Positions 25,476 to 33,933 of a stretch of 64,000 nucleotides of DNA are shown here, one piece after another. The stretch spans positions 1 through 64,000 of the forward strand of contig CAYMPW010000002.1 of the NCBI GenBank assembly GCA_964392725.1, in the 5' to 3' direction. How positions within the stretch are numbered: position 1 is the first letter of the stretch; every line of letters starts with the position of its first letter. A program made the translations under genes and the position numbers. The notes below the pieces were generated by a model, which saw only the letters and a list, made by a program, of their open reading frames with translations, did not search any database and was not told where the DNA came from. This DNA is from CAYMPW01 sp964392725 (lineage in GTDB: Archaea; Thermoplasmatota; Thermoplasmata; Methanomassiliicoccales; Methanomethylophilaceae).

Positions 25476-25753
25476 AGACAAGTGATATCCTTATCAGCCC
25501 GTTCGTTACTGAAAAGTCAATGAACCACCTTTCCGGAACCCCTACACAGAAATACAGGGACGGAAACAGAATCGAATTCCTGGTCCACAGGGATGCAGAC
25601 AAACTCCAGATCAAAGCAGCATTCGAAGAGCGCTTCGAAGTTAAAGTTGCCAAAGTCTGGGTAAGAATACAGAAAGACGGCAAGCACGCCATCATTAAAC
25701 TCGCAGACGGATACTCTGCAGAAGATGTTGGTGCAAGAGTCGGAGTCTTCTGA
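25472..25753 (+). CDS. rpl23: 50S ribosomal protein L23 (uL23)
   Basis: This 93-residue uL23 sits at the tunnel exit, where SRP and chaperones dock. Recognised by ISPFVTEKSMN at the start and KVWVRIQKDGKHAIIKL in the second half. I prefer the GTG at 25472, which overlaps the rpl4 stop as GTGA; an in-frame GTG at 25463 would add three residues. Confidence 0.93.
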   Translation: MKTSDILISPFVTEKSMNHLSGTPTQKYRDGNRIEFLVHRDADKLQIKAAFEERFEVKVAKVWVRIQKDGKHAIIKLADGYSAEDVGARVGVF

Positions 25754-25762
25754 GGTGAAAAC

Positions 25763-26461
25763 ATGGGAAAGAGATTGAGAACACAGAGAAGGGGAGCAGG
25801 CGGATCACAGTACCGCTCACCCAGTCACAGACACGTCGATGATGTTAGGTTGCCCTCCGTTAAAGAAGCAACTGGAACAATCGTTGACCTCATACCCGCA
25901 CCTGGAAGATCTTGTCCTCTCGCAGTCATTGACTTCGATGGAAAGAAAGACTATCAGCTCGCGGTCGAGGGAACAAAAGTCGGACAGGAAGTTTCCGTTT
26001 GCGGTGATGCAAAAGTCGTCGCAGGTAACATCAATGTCCTTTCGGCAATTCCTGAAGGTACACCTATTCACAACATTGAAGGTATTCCCGGAGACGGAGG
26101 CAAATACGCCAAAGTCGGTGGAGCATCTGCAACAGTTGTCAGCAGGGGTGCACACGTTATGGTTCTTATGCCCTCAGGCGTAATGAAAGAATTCCACCCC
26201 AACTGCCGCGCCGTTATCGGTGTTGTAGCAGGTGGAGGTAGAGTCGACAAACCTCTCGCAAAAGCGGGAAAGAACGTGCACAACCTCAGATCTAGAAGCC
26301 GTGCACAGAAGCATGTTAAGGGAGTCGCAATGAACGCGGTTGACCACCCTCACGGTGGAGGAAGTCACCCCCACGTTGGTGGACCCAGTACAAAATCAAG
26401 GAACGCATCACCTGGTCAGAAGGTTGGACGCCTGTCTCCCCAGAAAAAATCAAAGAAGTGA
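25763..26461 (+). CDS. rpl2: 50S ribosomal protein L2 (uL2)
   Basis: This 232-residue uL2 is needed for subunit joining and peptidyl transfer. It shows an N-terminal GKRLRTQRRGAGG, the central SH3-like part, and the conserved VAMNAVDHPHGGGSHPHVG with the functionally important His. GAGGTGA lies directly upstream of the ATG. Confidence 0.97.
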   Translation: MGKRLRTQRRGAGGSQYRSPSHRHVDDVRLPSVKEATGTIVDLIPAPGRSCPLAVIDFDGKKDYQLAVEGTKVGQEVSVCGDAKVVAGNINVLSAIPEGTPIHNIEGIPGDGGKYAKVGGASATVVSRGAHVMVLMPSGVMKEFHPNCRAVIGVVAGGGRVDKPLAKAGKNVHNLRSRSRAQKHVKGVAMNAVDHPHGGGSHPHVGGPSTKSRNASPGQKVGRLSPQKKSKK

Positions 26462-26467
26462 TATTAA

Positions 26468-26938
26468 ATGGCTAAAGTAAAGATTATAGCAGGATCGGCC
26501 AAAGCTTCGAGGAGAAAGTCGAGAAAGAAGGCGTCCGCAATCCAGGCACGCAGGAAGAAGGAATTCCTTTACCGCGGCTTCACAATGGAAGAGCTCTTGG
26601 CTATGTCCTTTGATGAAATCCTTGGATTATTGCCTTCAAGATGCAGAAGGACATTCCTTCGCGGTCTCAACTATGAGCAGCAGCTCATCTTCGACAAGCT
26701 CAAGGCAGCAGAGCCCGGTGAAGTCGTAAAGACCCACCGCAGAGATGTACCTATCATCCCCGAATTCGTGGGAAAGACAGTCAGCATCTACACTGGAAAA
26801 GAATTCAAAGAAGTGGAAATCAAGCCCGAAATGATCGGTTGCTACCTTGGAGAGTTTGCTCTCACAAGAAGAACACCTTCACACTCCGGACCTGGAGTCG
26901 GAGCTACAAGATCTTCCAAGTTCATGCCGTTGAAATGA
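26468..26938 (+). CDS. rps19: 30S ribosomal protein S19 (uS19)
   Basis: This 156-residue archaeal uS19 of the 30S head has a long basic N-terminal extension (KASRRKSRKKASAIQARRKK). Core motifs are FLYRGFTMEELLAMS, KTHRRDVPIIPEFVGKTV and GCYLGEFALTRRTPSHSGPG. It is 6 nt after rpl2 and its stop overlaps the Shine-Dalgarno of rpl22. Confidence 0.96.
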   Translation: MAKVKIIAGSAKASRRKSRKKASAIQARRKKEFLYRGFTMEELLAMSFDEILGLLPSRCRRTFLRGLNYEQQLIFDKLKAAEPGEVVKTHRRDVPIIPEFVGKTVSIYTGKEFKEVEIKPEMIGCYLGEFALTRRTPSHSGPGVGATRSSKFMPLK

Positions 26939-26949
26939 GGTGATGAGAT

Positions 26950-27399
26950 ATGGTTTCAGGATATACAATGACATCAGATCCCGACACATCCGCGAAAGCA
27001 CTCGGTAAGGAGATGCCTATCTCCCCCAAGTTCGCACGCGAAGTATGCGGTATGATACGCGGTAAGAAAGTAGACACAGCAATCAGACAGCTCGAAGAAG
27101 TTATCGAACTTAAGAGAGCAGTACCCCTCAAAAGGTACAACAAGCGTGTGTCCCACAAAGCAGGCGTCGGACCTGGAAGATTCCCCCAGAAAGCTGCAAA
27201 AGCTATTCTCGGAGTCCTCGAAAGTGCCGCAGCCAATGCAGAATACAAAGGACTTGACGTTTCCAACATGGCTGTCATGACCATTTCCGCATCTAGGGGA
27301 AGGACCATACCCGGTCACATGCCCAGAGCACACGGAAGGGCCACACAGTGGAACCAGGAAACTGTCAACATCGAAGTAATAATCGAAGAGGTTGAGTGA
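26950..27399 (+). CDS. rpl22: 50S ribosomal protein L22 (uL22)
   Basis: This 149-residue uL22 lines the exit tunnel. It shows KEMPISPKFAREVCGMIRGK at the start, KAGVGPGRFPQKAAKAIL in the middle and PRAHGRATQWNQETVNIEV at the end. GAGGTGAT (26937-26944) precedes ATG 26950 with normal spacing. Confidence 0.96.
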   Translation: MVSGYTMTSDPDTSAKALGKEMPISPKFAREVCGMIRGKKVDTAIRQLEEVIELKRAVPLKRYNKRVSHKAGVGPGRFPQKAAKAILGVLESAAANAEYKGLDVSNMAVMTISASRGRTIPGHMPRAHGRATQWNQETVNIEVIIEEVE

Positions 27400-27400
27400 A

Positions 27401-28108
27401 ATGGCATCTGAAAGAAAATTTGTTGCTGAGAACGTTCGCAGGGTTTTGCTTAAAGAATACCTTATGAAAGAGGTAAACCGTGCAGGATTCGGCGGTCTCG
27501 ACGTACAGAGAACCCCTATGGGTACCAGCGTCATCATCACCACCGAAAGACCCGGACTCGTTATCGGCAGGCGTGGTCAGACAATTAAAAATCTGACCGC
27601 AGTAATCGATGAAAGATTCGGTTTCGAAAACCCTCAGATCGAAGTACAGGAAGTTGCAAATGCAAGTTTGAACGCACAGATTATGGCAGAAAAACTCGCA
27701 TTCTCTCTTGAGAGAGGCTGGCACTTCCGCAGAGCAGGCCACTCCACAGTACGCAGAATCATGGATGCTGGTGCTAAGGGATGTCACATCATCGTGGCAG
27801 GCAAGCTCACCGGTCAGAGACACAGAACTGAGAAATTCAAAGAAGGATACATCAAGTTCTGCGGTGAACCCAAGTTGAACTTCATCGACCACGGATACGC
27901 GGTCGCAAAGCTCAAGATGGGAGTCATCGGAGTAACAGTTGAAATCATGGACCAGGAAGCAAGGCTCCCCGCAGACACAGAAATCGTCAACAAGACAACT
28001 GCAGCAGAACTCTTCCCCGATATATTCGGAGCAGAAGCACTCGCAGCAGCACCTGTTGAAGAAGTCGTCGAAGAGGCGCCCGCAGCAGAAGTTGAGGAGG
28101 CAATCTAA
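27401..28108 (+). CDS. rps3: 30S ribosomal protein S3 (uS3)
   Basis: This 235-residue archaeal uS3 has an N-terminal KH domain with the GLVIGRRGQTIKNLT loop (about residues 50-65), then the S3 C-terminal domain (RRAGHSTVRRIMDAGAKGC). An acidic, Ala/Glu/Val-rich tail ends the protein. I use ATG 27401; the longer frame from a TTG at 27392 overlaps rpl22. The TAA overlaps the ATG of rpl29 by one base. Confidence 0.95.
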   Translation: MASERKFVAENVRRVLLKEYLMKEVNRAGFGGLDVQRTPMGTSVIITTERPGLVIGRRGQTIKNLTAVIDERFGFENPQIEVQEVANASLNAQIMAEKLAFSLERGWHFRRAGHSTVRRIMDAGAKGCHIIVAGKLTGQRHRTEKFKEGYIKFCGEPKLNFIDHGYAVAKLKMGVIGVTVEIMDQEARLPADTEIVNKTTAAELFPDIFGAEALAAAPVEEVVEEAPAAEVEEAI

Positions 28109-28308
28109 TGTCACTCAAAACAGCTGATATCAGGAACATGAGTGTTGGAGAGCGCAATCAGAAGCTCAAAGAACTTCGTGATGAGCTCATGCACGAGAGG
28201 GGAGTCTCCGCTATGGGAGGCGCACCCACAAGTCCCGGTGCCATTCGCGCACTCAGGACTGACATCGCCCGCATTCTGACAGTCCAGAAGGAGGAGGAAG
28301 AGCTCTAA
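28108..28308 (+). CDS. rpl29: 50S ribosomal protein L29 (uL29)
   Basis: This 66-residue two-helix uL29 sits next to L23 at the tunnel exit. Pattern: TADIRNMSVGERNQKLKELR then SPGAIRALRTDIARILTV. Start and stop each overlap the neighbouring genes by one base (TAATG). Confidence 0.94.
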   Translation: MSLKTADIRNMSVGERNQKLKELRDELMHERGVSAMGGAPTSPGAIRALRTDIARILTVQKEEEEL

Positions 28309-28607
28309 TGCCCGGAATCTGCCCAGTATGCGGATTACCTACGGAACTGTGCATGTGCGAGGAAATCGCACGTGAACAGCAATCCGTAAGGATCTCAATC
28401 GATAGCCGCAGATATGGTAAGACTGTTACCGTCATCGATGGAATTGATGAAAATGACATCGATGTCAACGATCTTGCCAAACAACTGAAAAACAAATGTG
28501 CCGCAGGCGGAACAGCCAAAGACGGTCGCATTGAACTTCAGGGCGATCATAAAAAGAAAGTGAAAGCAGTCCTTGAGGACATGGGCTTCCGCACGGAAGT
28601 CAGGTAA
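28308..28607 (+). CDS. Translation initiation factor aIF1 (SUI1 family)
   Basis: This 99-residue factor controls start-codon selection on the 30S subunit. The N-terminus carries a zinc-binding pair CPVC/CMC (residues 5-16). The SUI1 domain follows, with YGKTVTVIDGI, NKCAAGGTAKDG and IELQGDHKKKVKAVL. Its place between rpl29 and rnp1 is usual in euryarchaeal clusters. Confidence 0.95.
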   Translation: MPGICPVCGLPTELCMCEEIAREQQSVRISIDSRRYGKTVTVIDGIDENDIDVNDLAKQLKNKCAAGGTAKDGRIELQGDHKKKVKAVLEDMGFRTEVR

Positions 28608-28609
28608 AC

Positions 28610-28864
28610 ATGAACAAGAGGGATTTCATGAGATCTGAACTCATTGGATTGGACGTGGATGTGCTGTCTGCACCATACTCGGGAATTTCCGGGAAGGTAG
28701 TCGACGAAACGAAAAACACGTTCACCATCGATTCGGCCGGAACTGAGAGAATGGTACCCAAACCAGGCAATGAGTTTAGATTCGCATACAATGGCAGTAC
28801 AATAAGCATTAGAGGCTCAGAAATACTGCACCGACCAGAGGACAGAATAAAAAAGATTAGGTGA
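28610..28864 (+). CDS. rnp1: Ribonuclease P protein component 1 (Rnp1/Rpp29/Pop4)
   Basis: This 84-residue Sm-like protein subunit of archaeal RNase P helps tRNA 5'-end maturation. It shows LIGLDVDVLSAPYSGISGKV and the last-strand region ISIRGSEILHRPEDRIKK. It starts 2 nt after the aIF1 stop, in the usual archaeal position before rps17. Confidence 0.93.
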   Translation: MNKRDFMRSELIGLDVDVLSAPYSGISGKVVDETKNTFTIDSAGTERMVPKPGNEFRFAYNGSTISIRGSEILHRPEDRIKKIR

Positions 28865-28870
28865 TTCAAA

Positions 28871-29203
28871 ATGACAGCAAATGTAAGAAACATCGGAATC
28901 GACGTTGTTCCTCCCACTTCAGAATGTGATGATCCCCACTGCCCCTTCCACGGAAATTTGGCAGTAAGGGGTCAGCTCATTGACGGAAAAGTAGTTTCCG
29001 TGAAGATGGACAAGACCGCCGTCGTAGAACGCAAATATTTGAAATATCAGAAGAAATACGAAAGATACGAGAAGAGAACAAGCAGGTACTCCGCACACTT
29101 GGCACCCTGCCTTGACATCAAGGCAGGCGACAATGTTACAATCATGGAATGCCGCCCCATCTCCAAAACCGTAGCTTTCGCAATCATTACAAAGAGGGAT
29201 TAA
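28871..29203 (+). CDS. rps17: 30S ribosomal protein S17 (uS17)
   Basis: This 110-residue archaeal uS17 shows an N-terminal extension with CDDPHCPFHGNL (His/Cys-rich), the OB fold RGQLIDGKVVSVKMDKTAVV, and the RNA-contact stretch YLKYQKKYERYEKRTSRYSA. The gene is tightly spaced with rnp1 upstream (6 nt) and rpl14 downstream (2 nt). Confidence 0.96.
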   Translation: MTANVRNIGIDVVPPTSECDDPHCPFHGNLAVRGQLIDGKVVSVKMDKTAVVERKYLKYQKKYERYEKRTSRYSAHLAPCLDIKAGDNVTIMECRPISKTVAFAIITKRD

Positions 29204-29205
29204 AC

Positions 29206-29604
29206 ATGAAGGGAATTTCCGGTACACAGACCAGAGGACTTCAGAGCGGATCCCGTCTTGATGTTGTGGACAACACTGGTGCAAAGGTAATCGAAATCAT
29301 TACCGTTCCCCGTTGCCACACTGTTGCAAGGAGAGTATCTTCCGCAGGTGTCGGTGACATGGTCATCGCATCCGTCAAAAAAGGTACCCCTGCAATGAAA
29401 AGACAGATTGTATACGCAGTCATCGTTCGTCAGAGACGCCCTATGAGACGCCCCGACGGAACAATGGTATTCTTCGAGGATAACGCCGCCGTTATCACAA
29501 CCGATACCGGCGAAACAAAAGGAACAGACATCAAAGGCCCCGTTGCAAGGGAAGCTGCTGAAAGGTGGCCCCGTGTATCTGCAACAGCCAACATTATTGT
29601 GTGA
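29206..29604 (+). CDS. rpl14: 50S ribosomal protein L14 (uL14)
   Basis: This 132-residue uL14 is an intersubunit-bridge protein. It shows QSGSRLDVVDNTGAKVIEI, VKKGTPAMKRQIVYAVIVRQ and ITDTGETKGT-like TTDTGETKGTDIKGPVARE. I use ATG 29206 because an in-frame ATG at 29149 lies inside rps17 and homology starts at MKGISGTQ. Confidence 0.96.
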   Translation: MKGISGTQTRGLQSGSRLDVVDNTGAKVIEIITVPRCHTVARRVSSAGVGDMVIASVKKGTPAMKRQIVYAVIVRQRRPMRRPDGTMVFFEDNAAVITTDTGETKGTDIKGPVAREAAERWPRVSATANIIV

Positions 29605-29614
29605 GGTGTAAAAA

Positions 29615-29992
29615 ATGGTAATGAGTAGTAAAGCAAGAGTACAGAGAAAGACTCAGGCACACGCACCAGCCCACGTTAAGAGGAAGATGCTTTCAGCACA
29701 CCTCAGCAACGAACTCCGCGCACAGTATGGTGTACGCTCCGCAAGAGTATGTAAAGGAGACACAGTCGTCATCGTTCGCGGAAACGAAGACATTCGTGGA
29801 ATCGAAGGCAAAGTCCTTGAAGTTTTCACAAAAGAAGGCCGTGTATCCATCGAAGGGATCACAATCGAACAGGCAGACAACACAGCCACAGTCCGCCCTA
29901 TTCACGCATCCAACCTTGTTATTGTAAAACTTAACACAGAAGATGAGTGGAGGATCGCATCCCTTTCAAAAAATAAGGAGGCTAAAGAATGA
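29615..29992 (+). CDS. rpl24: 50S ribosomal protein L24 (uL24)
   Basis: This 125-residue uL24 has the KOW segment VCKGDTVVIVRGNEDIRGIEGKV with the archaeal N-terminal part HVKRKMLSAHLSNELRAQYG. GAGGTG lies 6 nt before ATG 29615. Its TGA overlaps the rps4e start by 4 nt. Confidence 0.95.
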   Translation: MVMSSKARVQRKTQAHAPAHVKRKMLSAHLSNELRAQYGVRSARVCKGDTVVIVRGNEDIRGIEGKVLEVFTKEGRVSIEGITIEQADNTATVRPIHASNLVIVKLNTEDEWRIASLSKNKEAKE

Positions 29993-30696
29993 GCGATCAC
30001 ATGAAAAGATTGGCAGCACCAAAGAGCTGGCCTCTTAAAAGGAAAGTATCCGTTTGGGCTGCTAAGCAGTCTGCAGGAGCACACCCTGTAGATATGAGCA
30101 TGCCTGCCTCTATGGTCCTTAGGGACATGTTAGAGGTATGTGACACCGCCAGAGAAGCCAAGAGAATTATCGGTAACCGTGAGGTTTTGGTTGACGGAAA
30201 AGCAATCAAAAACCCCAAGACTCCTATCGGATTCATGGACGTTGTGTCCATACCCAAATTGGACAAAAACTACCGTATGCTCATCAGCGACAAAGGCAAA
30301 CTTACCTTTATCGAGATTACAGCCGAAGAAGCTAAAATCAAGATTGTCAGAATCGATGGAAAAACCAAAGTTAAGGGCGGCAAAATTCAGCTCAACCTTA
30401 GCGGCGGAAGAAACATCCTCATTGACAAAAACGACTACAAGACCGGTGACAGTCTTATCCTCAACATTGAAGATCAGTCTATCGTCGAAGCACTTCCTCT
30501 CCAGGCAGATGCTTGCGCAATGGTCGTTGAAGGTGGACACGCCGGTAAGATCTACAAAGTTACAGAATGCGTTACCATTCAGGGACCCGCAGAGAACGTT
30601 GTAAGATTCGACACAGGCACAGAAACAGTCAAGGGAAACGTTTTCGTTATCGGAAACTCAAAACCCTCCATCGCAATCCCGGAGGCAACTGAATGA
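29989..30696 (+). CDS. rps4e: 30S ribosomal protein S4e (eS4)
   Basis: This 235-residue archaeal/eukaryal-specific eS4 has an N-terminal HMKRLAAPKSWPLKRK, an S4-like RNA-binding part (SMVLRDMLEVCDTAREAKRI), and a C-terminal KOW part (VVEGGHAGKIYKV). It overlaps rpl24 and rpl5 by 4 nt each. Confidence 0.96.
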   Translation: MSDHMKRLAAPKSWPLKRKVSVWAAKQSAGAHPVDMSMPASMVLRDMLEVCDTAREAKRIIGNREVLVDGKAIKNPKTPIGFMDVVSIPKLDKNYRMLISDKGKLTFIEITAEEAKIKIVRIDGKTKVKGGKIQLNLSGGRNILIDKNDYKTGDSLILNIEDQSIVEALPLQADACAMVVEGGHAGKIYKVTECVTIQGPAENVVRFDTGTETVKGNVFVIGNSKPSIAIPEATE

Positions 30697-31202
30697 ACTC
30701 TATGAGAAACATTCACGTCGACAAAGTCGTCATCAACATTGGTGTCGGCGAAGCAGGAGAGAGACTCGTCAAAGCACAGAAAGTTTTGGAAATGGTCACC
30801 GGACAGAAATCCGTTGAAACAATCTCCAAATCTATCAACAGAGATCTCGGTATCCGTGTCGGTATGCCCCTTGGATGCAAAGTTACCCTTAGAGGTGAAG
30901 CAGCAGATGCTTTCATCAGAAAGGGATTGACAATCAGGGAGCAGCGCATCACCGCATACTCCTTTGACAAAGAAGGCAACATGTCTTTCGGTATCCCCGA
31001 TTACACCGACTTCGAAGGTATGAAATACGACCCTGAAATCGGTATCTTCGGTATGGATGTCAGTGTTGTTCTCAGAAGAACTGGTGGCAGAATTTCAAAG
31101 AGGATGCTTCTTCGCAGATCCATCCCCAAGAACCACCGCGTTGACCGCGATGAAGCTATCCAGTACATGGTAGACAACTATAACGTTAAGGTGATTGAAT
31201 GA
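30693..31202 (+). CDS. rpl5: 50S ribosomal protein L5 (uL5)
   Basis: This 169-residue uL5 binds 5S rRNA and contacts P-site tRNA. Motifs: VDKVVINIGVGEAGERL, INRDLGIRVGMPLGCKVTLR and FGIPDYTDFEGMKYDPEIGI. It overlaps rps4e (ATGA) and rps14 (ATGA). Confidence 0.96.
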   Translation: MNSMRNIHVDKVVINIGVGEAGERLVKAQKVLEMVTGQKSVETISKSINRDLGIRVGMPLGCKVTLRGEAADAFIRKGLTIREQRITAYSFDKEGNMSFGIPDYTDFEGMKYDPEIGIFGMDVSVVLRRTGGRISKRMLLRRSIPKNHRVDRDEAIQYMVDNYNVKVIE

Positions 31203-31345
31203 AACCTAAGAAGGAGTTTGGAAGATCTGTCGGCTGCACCAGATGCGGACGCAGAAGAGGCATAATCAGAAGGTACGGAATGCACCTCTGCCGCCAGTGC
31301 TTCAGAGAAATCGCCCCTGAACTGGGATTCAAGAAGTATTCGTGA
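31199..31345 (+). CDS. rps14: 30S ribosomal protein S14, zinc-binding type (uS14)
   Basis: This 48-residue zinc-ribbon uS14 is short. It has KKEFGRSVGCTRCGRRRG, then RYGMHLCRQCFREIAPELG; the CxxC pairs are the zinc ligands. Its ATG overlaps the rpl5 stop (ATGA at 31199) and its TGA is followed by the Shine-Dalgarno of rps8. Confidence 0.95.
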   Translation: MKPKKEFGRSVGCTRCGRRRGIIRRYGMHLCRQCFREIAPELGFKKYS

Positions 31346-31355
31346 GGTGACAAAT

Positions 31356-31745
31356 ATGCAGAGTGATCCATTAAATGATGCAATGACTGTAATGAAGAAC
31401 GCCTCCGCAATCGGAAAGAGCGAATGTGTAATCCGCCCCTCCTCCAAACTTATCGGCCGTGTGTTGAAAGTTATGCAGGACAACGGTTACATCAACCAGT
31501 TCGAGTACGTAGAAGACGGAAAGGCCGGAGAATTCCGCGTTATGCTCAAAGGAGCAATCAATGACTGCGGAGTAATCAAGCCCAGGTACTCGGTTAAGAG
31601 AGACGACCTCGAGAGATTCGAGGCAAGGTTCCTCCCAGCCCAGGACTTCGGTGTTCTGATTATGACTACCACCGCTGGTGTAATTACACAGGGCCGCGCT
31701 AAAGAGCTCGGTATCGGCGGAAAATTATTAGCATTCGTGTATTGA
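31356..31745 (+). CDS. rps8: 30S ribosomal protein S8 (uS8)
   Basis: This 129-residue uS8 binds the central domain of 16S rRNA. It shows DPLNDAMTVMKNASAIGK, SKLIGRVLKVMQDNGYI and the C-terminal MTTTAGVITQGRAKELGIGG. I use ATG 31356: GAGGTGA lies 6 nt upstream. An alternative GTG at 31347 lies within that Shine-Dalgarno. Confidence 0.95.
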   Translation: MQSDPLNDAMTVMKNASAIGKSECVIRPSSKLIGRVLKVMQDNGYINQFEYVEDGKAGEFRVMLKGAINDCGVIKPRYSVKRDDLERFEARFLPAQDFGVLIMTTTAGVITQGRAKELGIGGKLLAFVY

Positions 31746-31754
31746 GGAATAAAA

Positions 31755-32306
31755 ATGACAATAGCAGGGAAAATCGAAAGCACCATCGCCATCCCCGATG
31801 GGGTGTCCGTTTCAATGAACGGCACCATAATGACGGTCAAAGGACCCAAGGGAGAATTGAGCAGAAACTTCGCGCACCCTCGCGTAAACATTGCCATTGG
31901 AGAAGGACTTGTCAGCGTCAGCTGCGAGTATCCGAGAATCAAAGACAAAGCCATGGTTGGTACTCTTTATGCCCATGTAAGAAACATGGTCAGAGGAGTT
32001 ACAGAAGGTTACACCTACAACCTCAAAGTTGTCTTCTCTCACTTCCCGATGAAAGTGGCCGTTAAGGGCGATCGCGTCGAGATTATCAACTATATGGGAG
32101 GACATGACCCCCGTTACGCCAACATTCTTGGCGGATGCACCGTTAAAGTCAACGGTGTAGACGTTAGTGTTGATGGTATCGATATCGAAGCTGTCGGACA
32201 GACCGCAGCAAACCTTGAGAAGGCAACTTCCAGGGGAGGATTCGATAAAAGGACCTTCCAGGACGGAATTTATATCGTCCACAAATCGCACAAGGTGAAA
32301 GAATGA
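31755..32306 (+). CDS. rpl6: 50S ribosomal protein L6 (uL6)
   Basis: This 183-residue uL6 lies near the GTPase centre. It shows the duplicated L6 fold, with PDGVSVSMNGTIMTVKGPKG in the first half and GHDPRYANILGGCTVKVNG in the second, ending in RTFQDGIYIVHK. It overlaps rpl32e by 4 nt. Confidence 0.96.
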   Translation: MTIAGKIESTIAIPDGVSVSMNGTIMTVKGPKGELSRNFAHPRVNIAIGEGLVSVSCEYPRIKDKAMVGTLYAHVRNMVRGVTEGYTYNLKVVFSHFPMKVAVKGDRVEIINYMGGHDPRYANILGGCTVKVNGVDVSVDGIDIEAVGQTAANLEKATSRGGFDKRTFQDGIYIVHKSHKVKE

Positions 32307-32968
32307 CCGTAAAGACACTCACAGACCTTTCAGGTCTTAAGGAAGCACAGCTCGCAGAGCTCGAAGCAATCGGAATCAAATCCGTAGCTGACCTCACTGC
32401 AGCACTCGAGGACGAGGAGACTGTCAAGACGGTCATCAAATCCGTTTCCGGTGTTGGCCCCAAGACTGTAGAGTCCTGGAAAAACCAGCTTGAAGGAGAC
32501 GCACCCGTCGCAGAGAAGAAAGTAGAAGTTGTCGAAGCAGATGAAGCAAAGGAAGCAGTATATGTTCCCAAAGCAAAACCTGAACTTTCTGAAGAAACTG
32601 CAGATGCACTCGCAAAGAGAGCAATCATCAGTGGACGCAGACCCGCCTTCAAGAGACAGGAATGGTTCAGATACGTCAAGCTCGGCGACAAATGGAGAAA
32701 GCCAAAAGGTCTTCACTCCAAAGCAAGAAGAAATCTCAAGAGACGTACACCCAATGTTGACATTGGATTCCGTGGACCCGTTGCAGCAAGGAATCTTCAC
32801 CCCTCCGGATTCGAAGAGGTGCTCATTCACAATGTAAACGGTCTTGAGAATATTGACCCCAAGGTTCAGGCAGTCCGTATCGGAAAAACAGTCGGAACCA
32901 AGAAGAGAATAGCAATCGAGGACAGAGCTGCAGAGCTTGGAATTAGGGTCCTTAACAGGATGGTGTAA
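32303..32968 (+). CDS. rpl32e: 50S ribosomal protein L32e (eL32) with N-terminal helix-hairpin-helix domain
   Basis: This 221-residue protein is longer than a plain eL32 (about 130). Residues 1-60 form a helix-hairpin-helix-like domain (ELEAIGIKSVADLTAAL and VSGVGPKTVESWKNQ). An acidic linker of about 35 residues follows, then the eL32 core (FKRQEWFRYVKLGDKWRKPKG and IGFRGPVAARNLHPSGFEE). Haloarchaeal L32e carries a comparable HhH extension, so it is not unique. Confidence 0.95.
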   Translation: MTVKTLTDLSGLKEAQLAELEAIGIKSVADLTAALEDEETVKTVIKSVSGVGPKTVESWKNQLEGDAPVAEKKVEVVEADEAKEAVYVPKAKPELSEETADALAKRAIISGRRPAFKRQEWFRYVKLGDKWRKPKGLHSKARRNLKRRTPNVDIGFRGPVAARNLHPSGFEEVLIHNVNGLENIDPKVQAVRIGKTVGTKKRIAIEDRAAELGIRVLNRMV

Positions 32969-32970
32969 AC

Positions 32971-33432
32971 ATGTCCGATCTTAAGAACCAGAAAAGAATG
33001 GCAGCTGTTCTCCTTAAATGCGGAGAAAACAGAGTATGGATGAACCCCGACAAAATCGATGAAGTTGCCGCGTGTATCACCCGTGCAGACATTCGTACCG
33101 CAATAGCCTCCGGTCTTATCAAAGCAAAACCCAAGAACGGAACTTCCAGAGGAAGGACCAGGCACGTCATGGAACAGAAAGCAGCCGGTAAACGCAAGGG
33201 ACCCGGAAGCAGAAAAGGTACAGACAACGCCCGCGTACCCCGCAAGAGAAGATGGATTTCCACAATCAGACCTATTCGTGATGAACTTAAAACACTCAGA
33301 GACGAAGGCCAGATTACACCTTCTGTTTACAGAATGTACTACAGAAGAGCAAAGGGTGGAGTTTACAAGAGCCGCAGGAACCTCAGAATGCACATGACTT
33401 CTGCAGGACACCTTAAAGAGGAGGAGATCTGA
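32971..33432 (+). CDS. rpl19e: 50S ribosomal protein L19e (eL19)
   Basis: This 153-residue eL19 shows LKNQKRMAAVLLKCGENRVW, DIRTAIASGLIKAKPKNGTS and the basic KGPGSRKGTDNARVPRKRRW. It is archaeal/eukaryal-specific. It starts 2 nt after rpl32e and overlaps rpl18 by one base. Confidence 0.96.
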   Translation: MSDLKNQKRMAAVLLKCGENRVWMNPDKIDEVAACITRADIRTAIASGLIKAKPKNGTSRGRTRHVMEQKAAGKRKGPGSRKGTDNARVPRKRRWISTIRPIRDELKTLRDEGQITPSVYRMYYRRAKGGVYKSRRNLRMHMTSAGHLKEEEI

Positions 33433-33932
33433 TGGCAACAGGACCTAGATACAAAGTAGCATTCCGCAGAAGAAGAGAATGCCGTACCGACTACTACGCT
33501 CGCCGCAAACTGCTCGCCAGTCGCGAATCAAGAGCCGTTGTCAGAAGGTCACAGAAGAACGTATACGTTCAGTTTGTCGATTTCGACATGAACGGCGACA
33601 AGGTCGTTGCAGCTGCAACCTCCAAAGAACTTGTTGCATTGGGCTGGGCACACTCATGTGCAAACATCCCCGCAGCATACCTCACTGGATACCTTGCCGG
33701 AAAGAAAGCACTGAAAGCTGGAATCGAGTACGCAGTTCTCGATATCGGTATGCAGAAACCCAAAGTCGGCGGAGTTCTCTTCGCAGTCGTTGCAGGTATG
33801 TCTGACGCCGGTCTTGAAGTTCCCCACAGCGAAGACATCCTCCCCGAGGAAGACAGGCTGAACGGAAAGCACATCGATGAAGCTATCGAAGCTGAAATTA
33901 ACAGCATCAAAGATAAGATGGAGGCTGAGTAA
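33432..33932 (+). CDS. rpl18: 50S ribosomal protein L18 (uL18)
   Basis: This 166-residue uL18 binds 5S rRNA with L5. Motifs: GPRYKVAFRRRRECRTDYYA RRK at the N-terminus, SCANIPAAYLTGYLAGKKAL, VLDIGMQKPKVGGVLFAVVA and an acidic C-terminus. It starts at the last base of rpl19e. Confidence 0.95.
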   Translation: MATGPRYKVAFRRRRECRTDYYARRKLLASRESRAVVRRSQKNVYVQFVDFDMNGDKVVAAATSKELVALGWAHSCANIPAAYLTGYLAGKKALKAGIEYAVLDIGMQKPKVGGVLFAVVAGMSDAGLEVPHSEDILPEEDRLNGKHIDEAIEAEINSIKDKMEAE

Positions 33933-33933
33933 A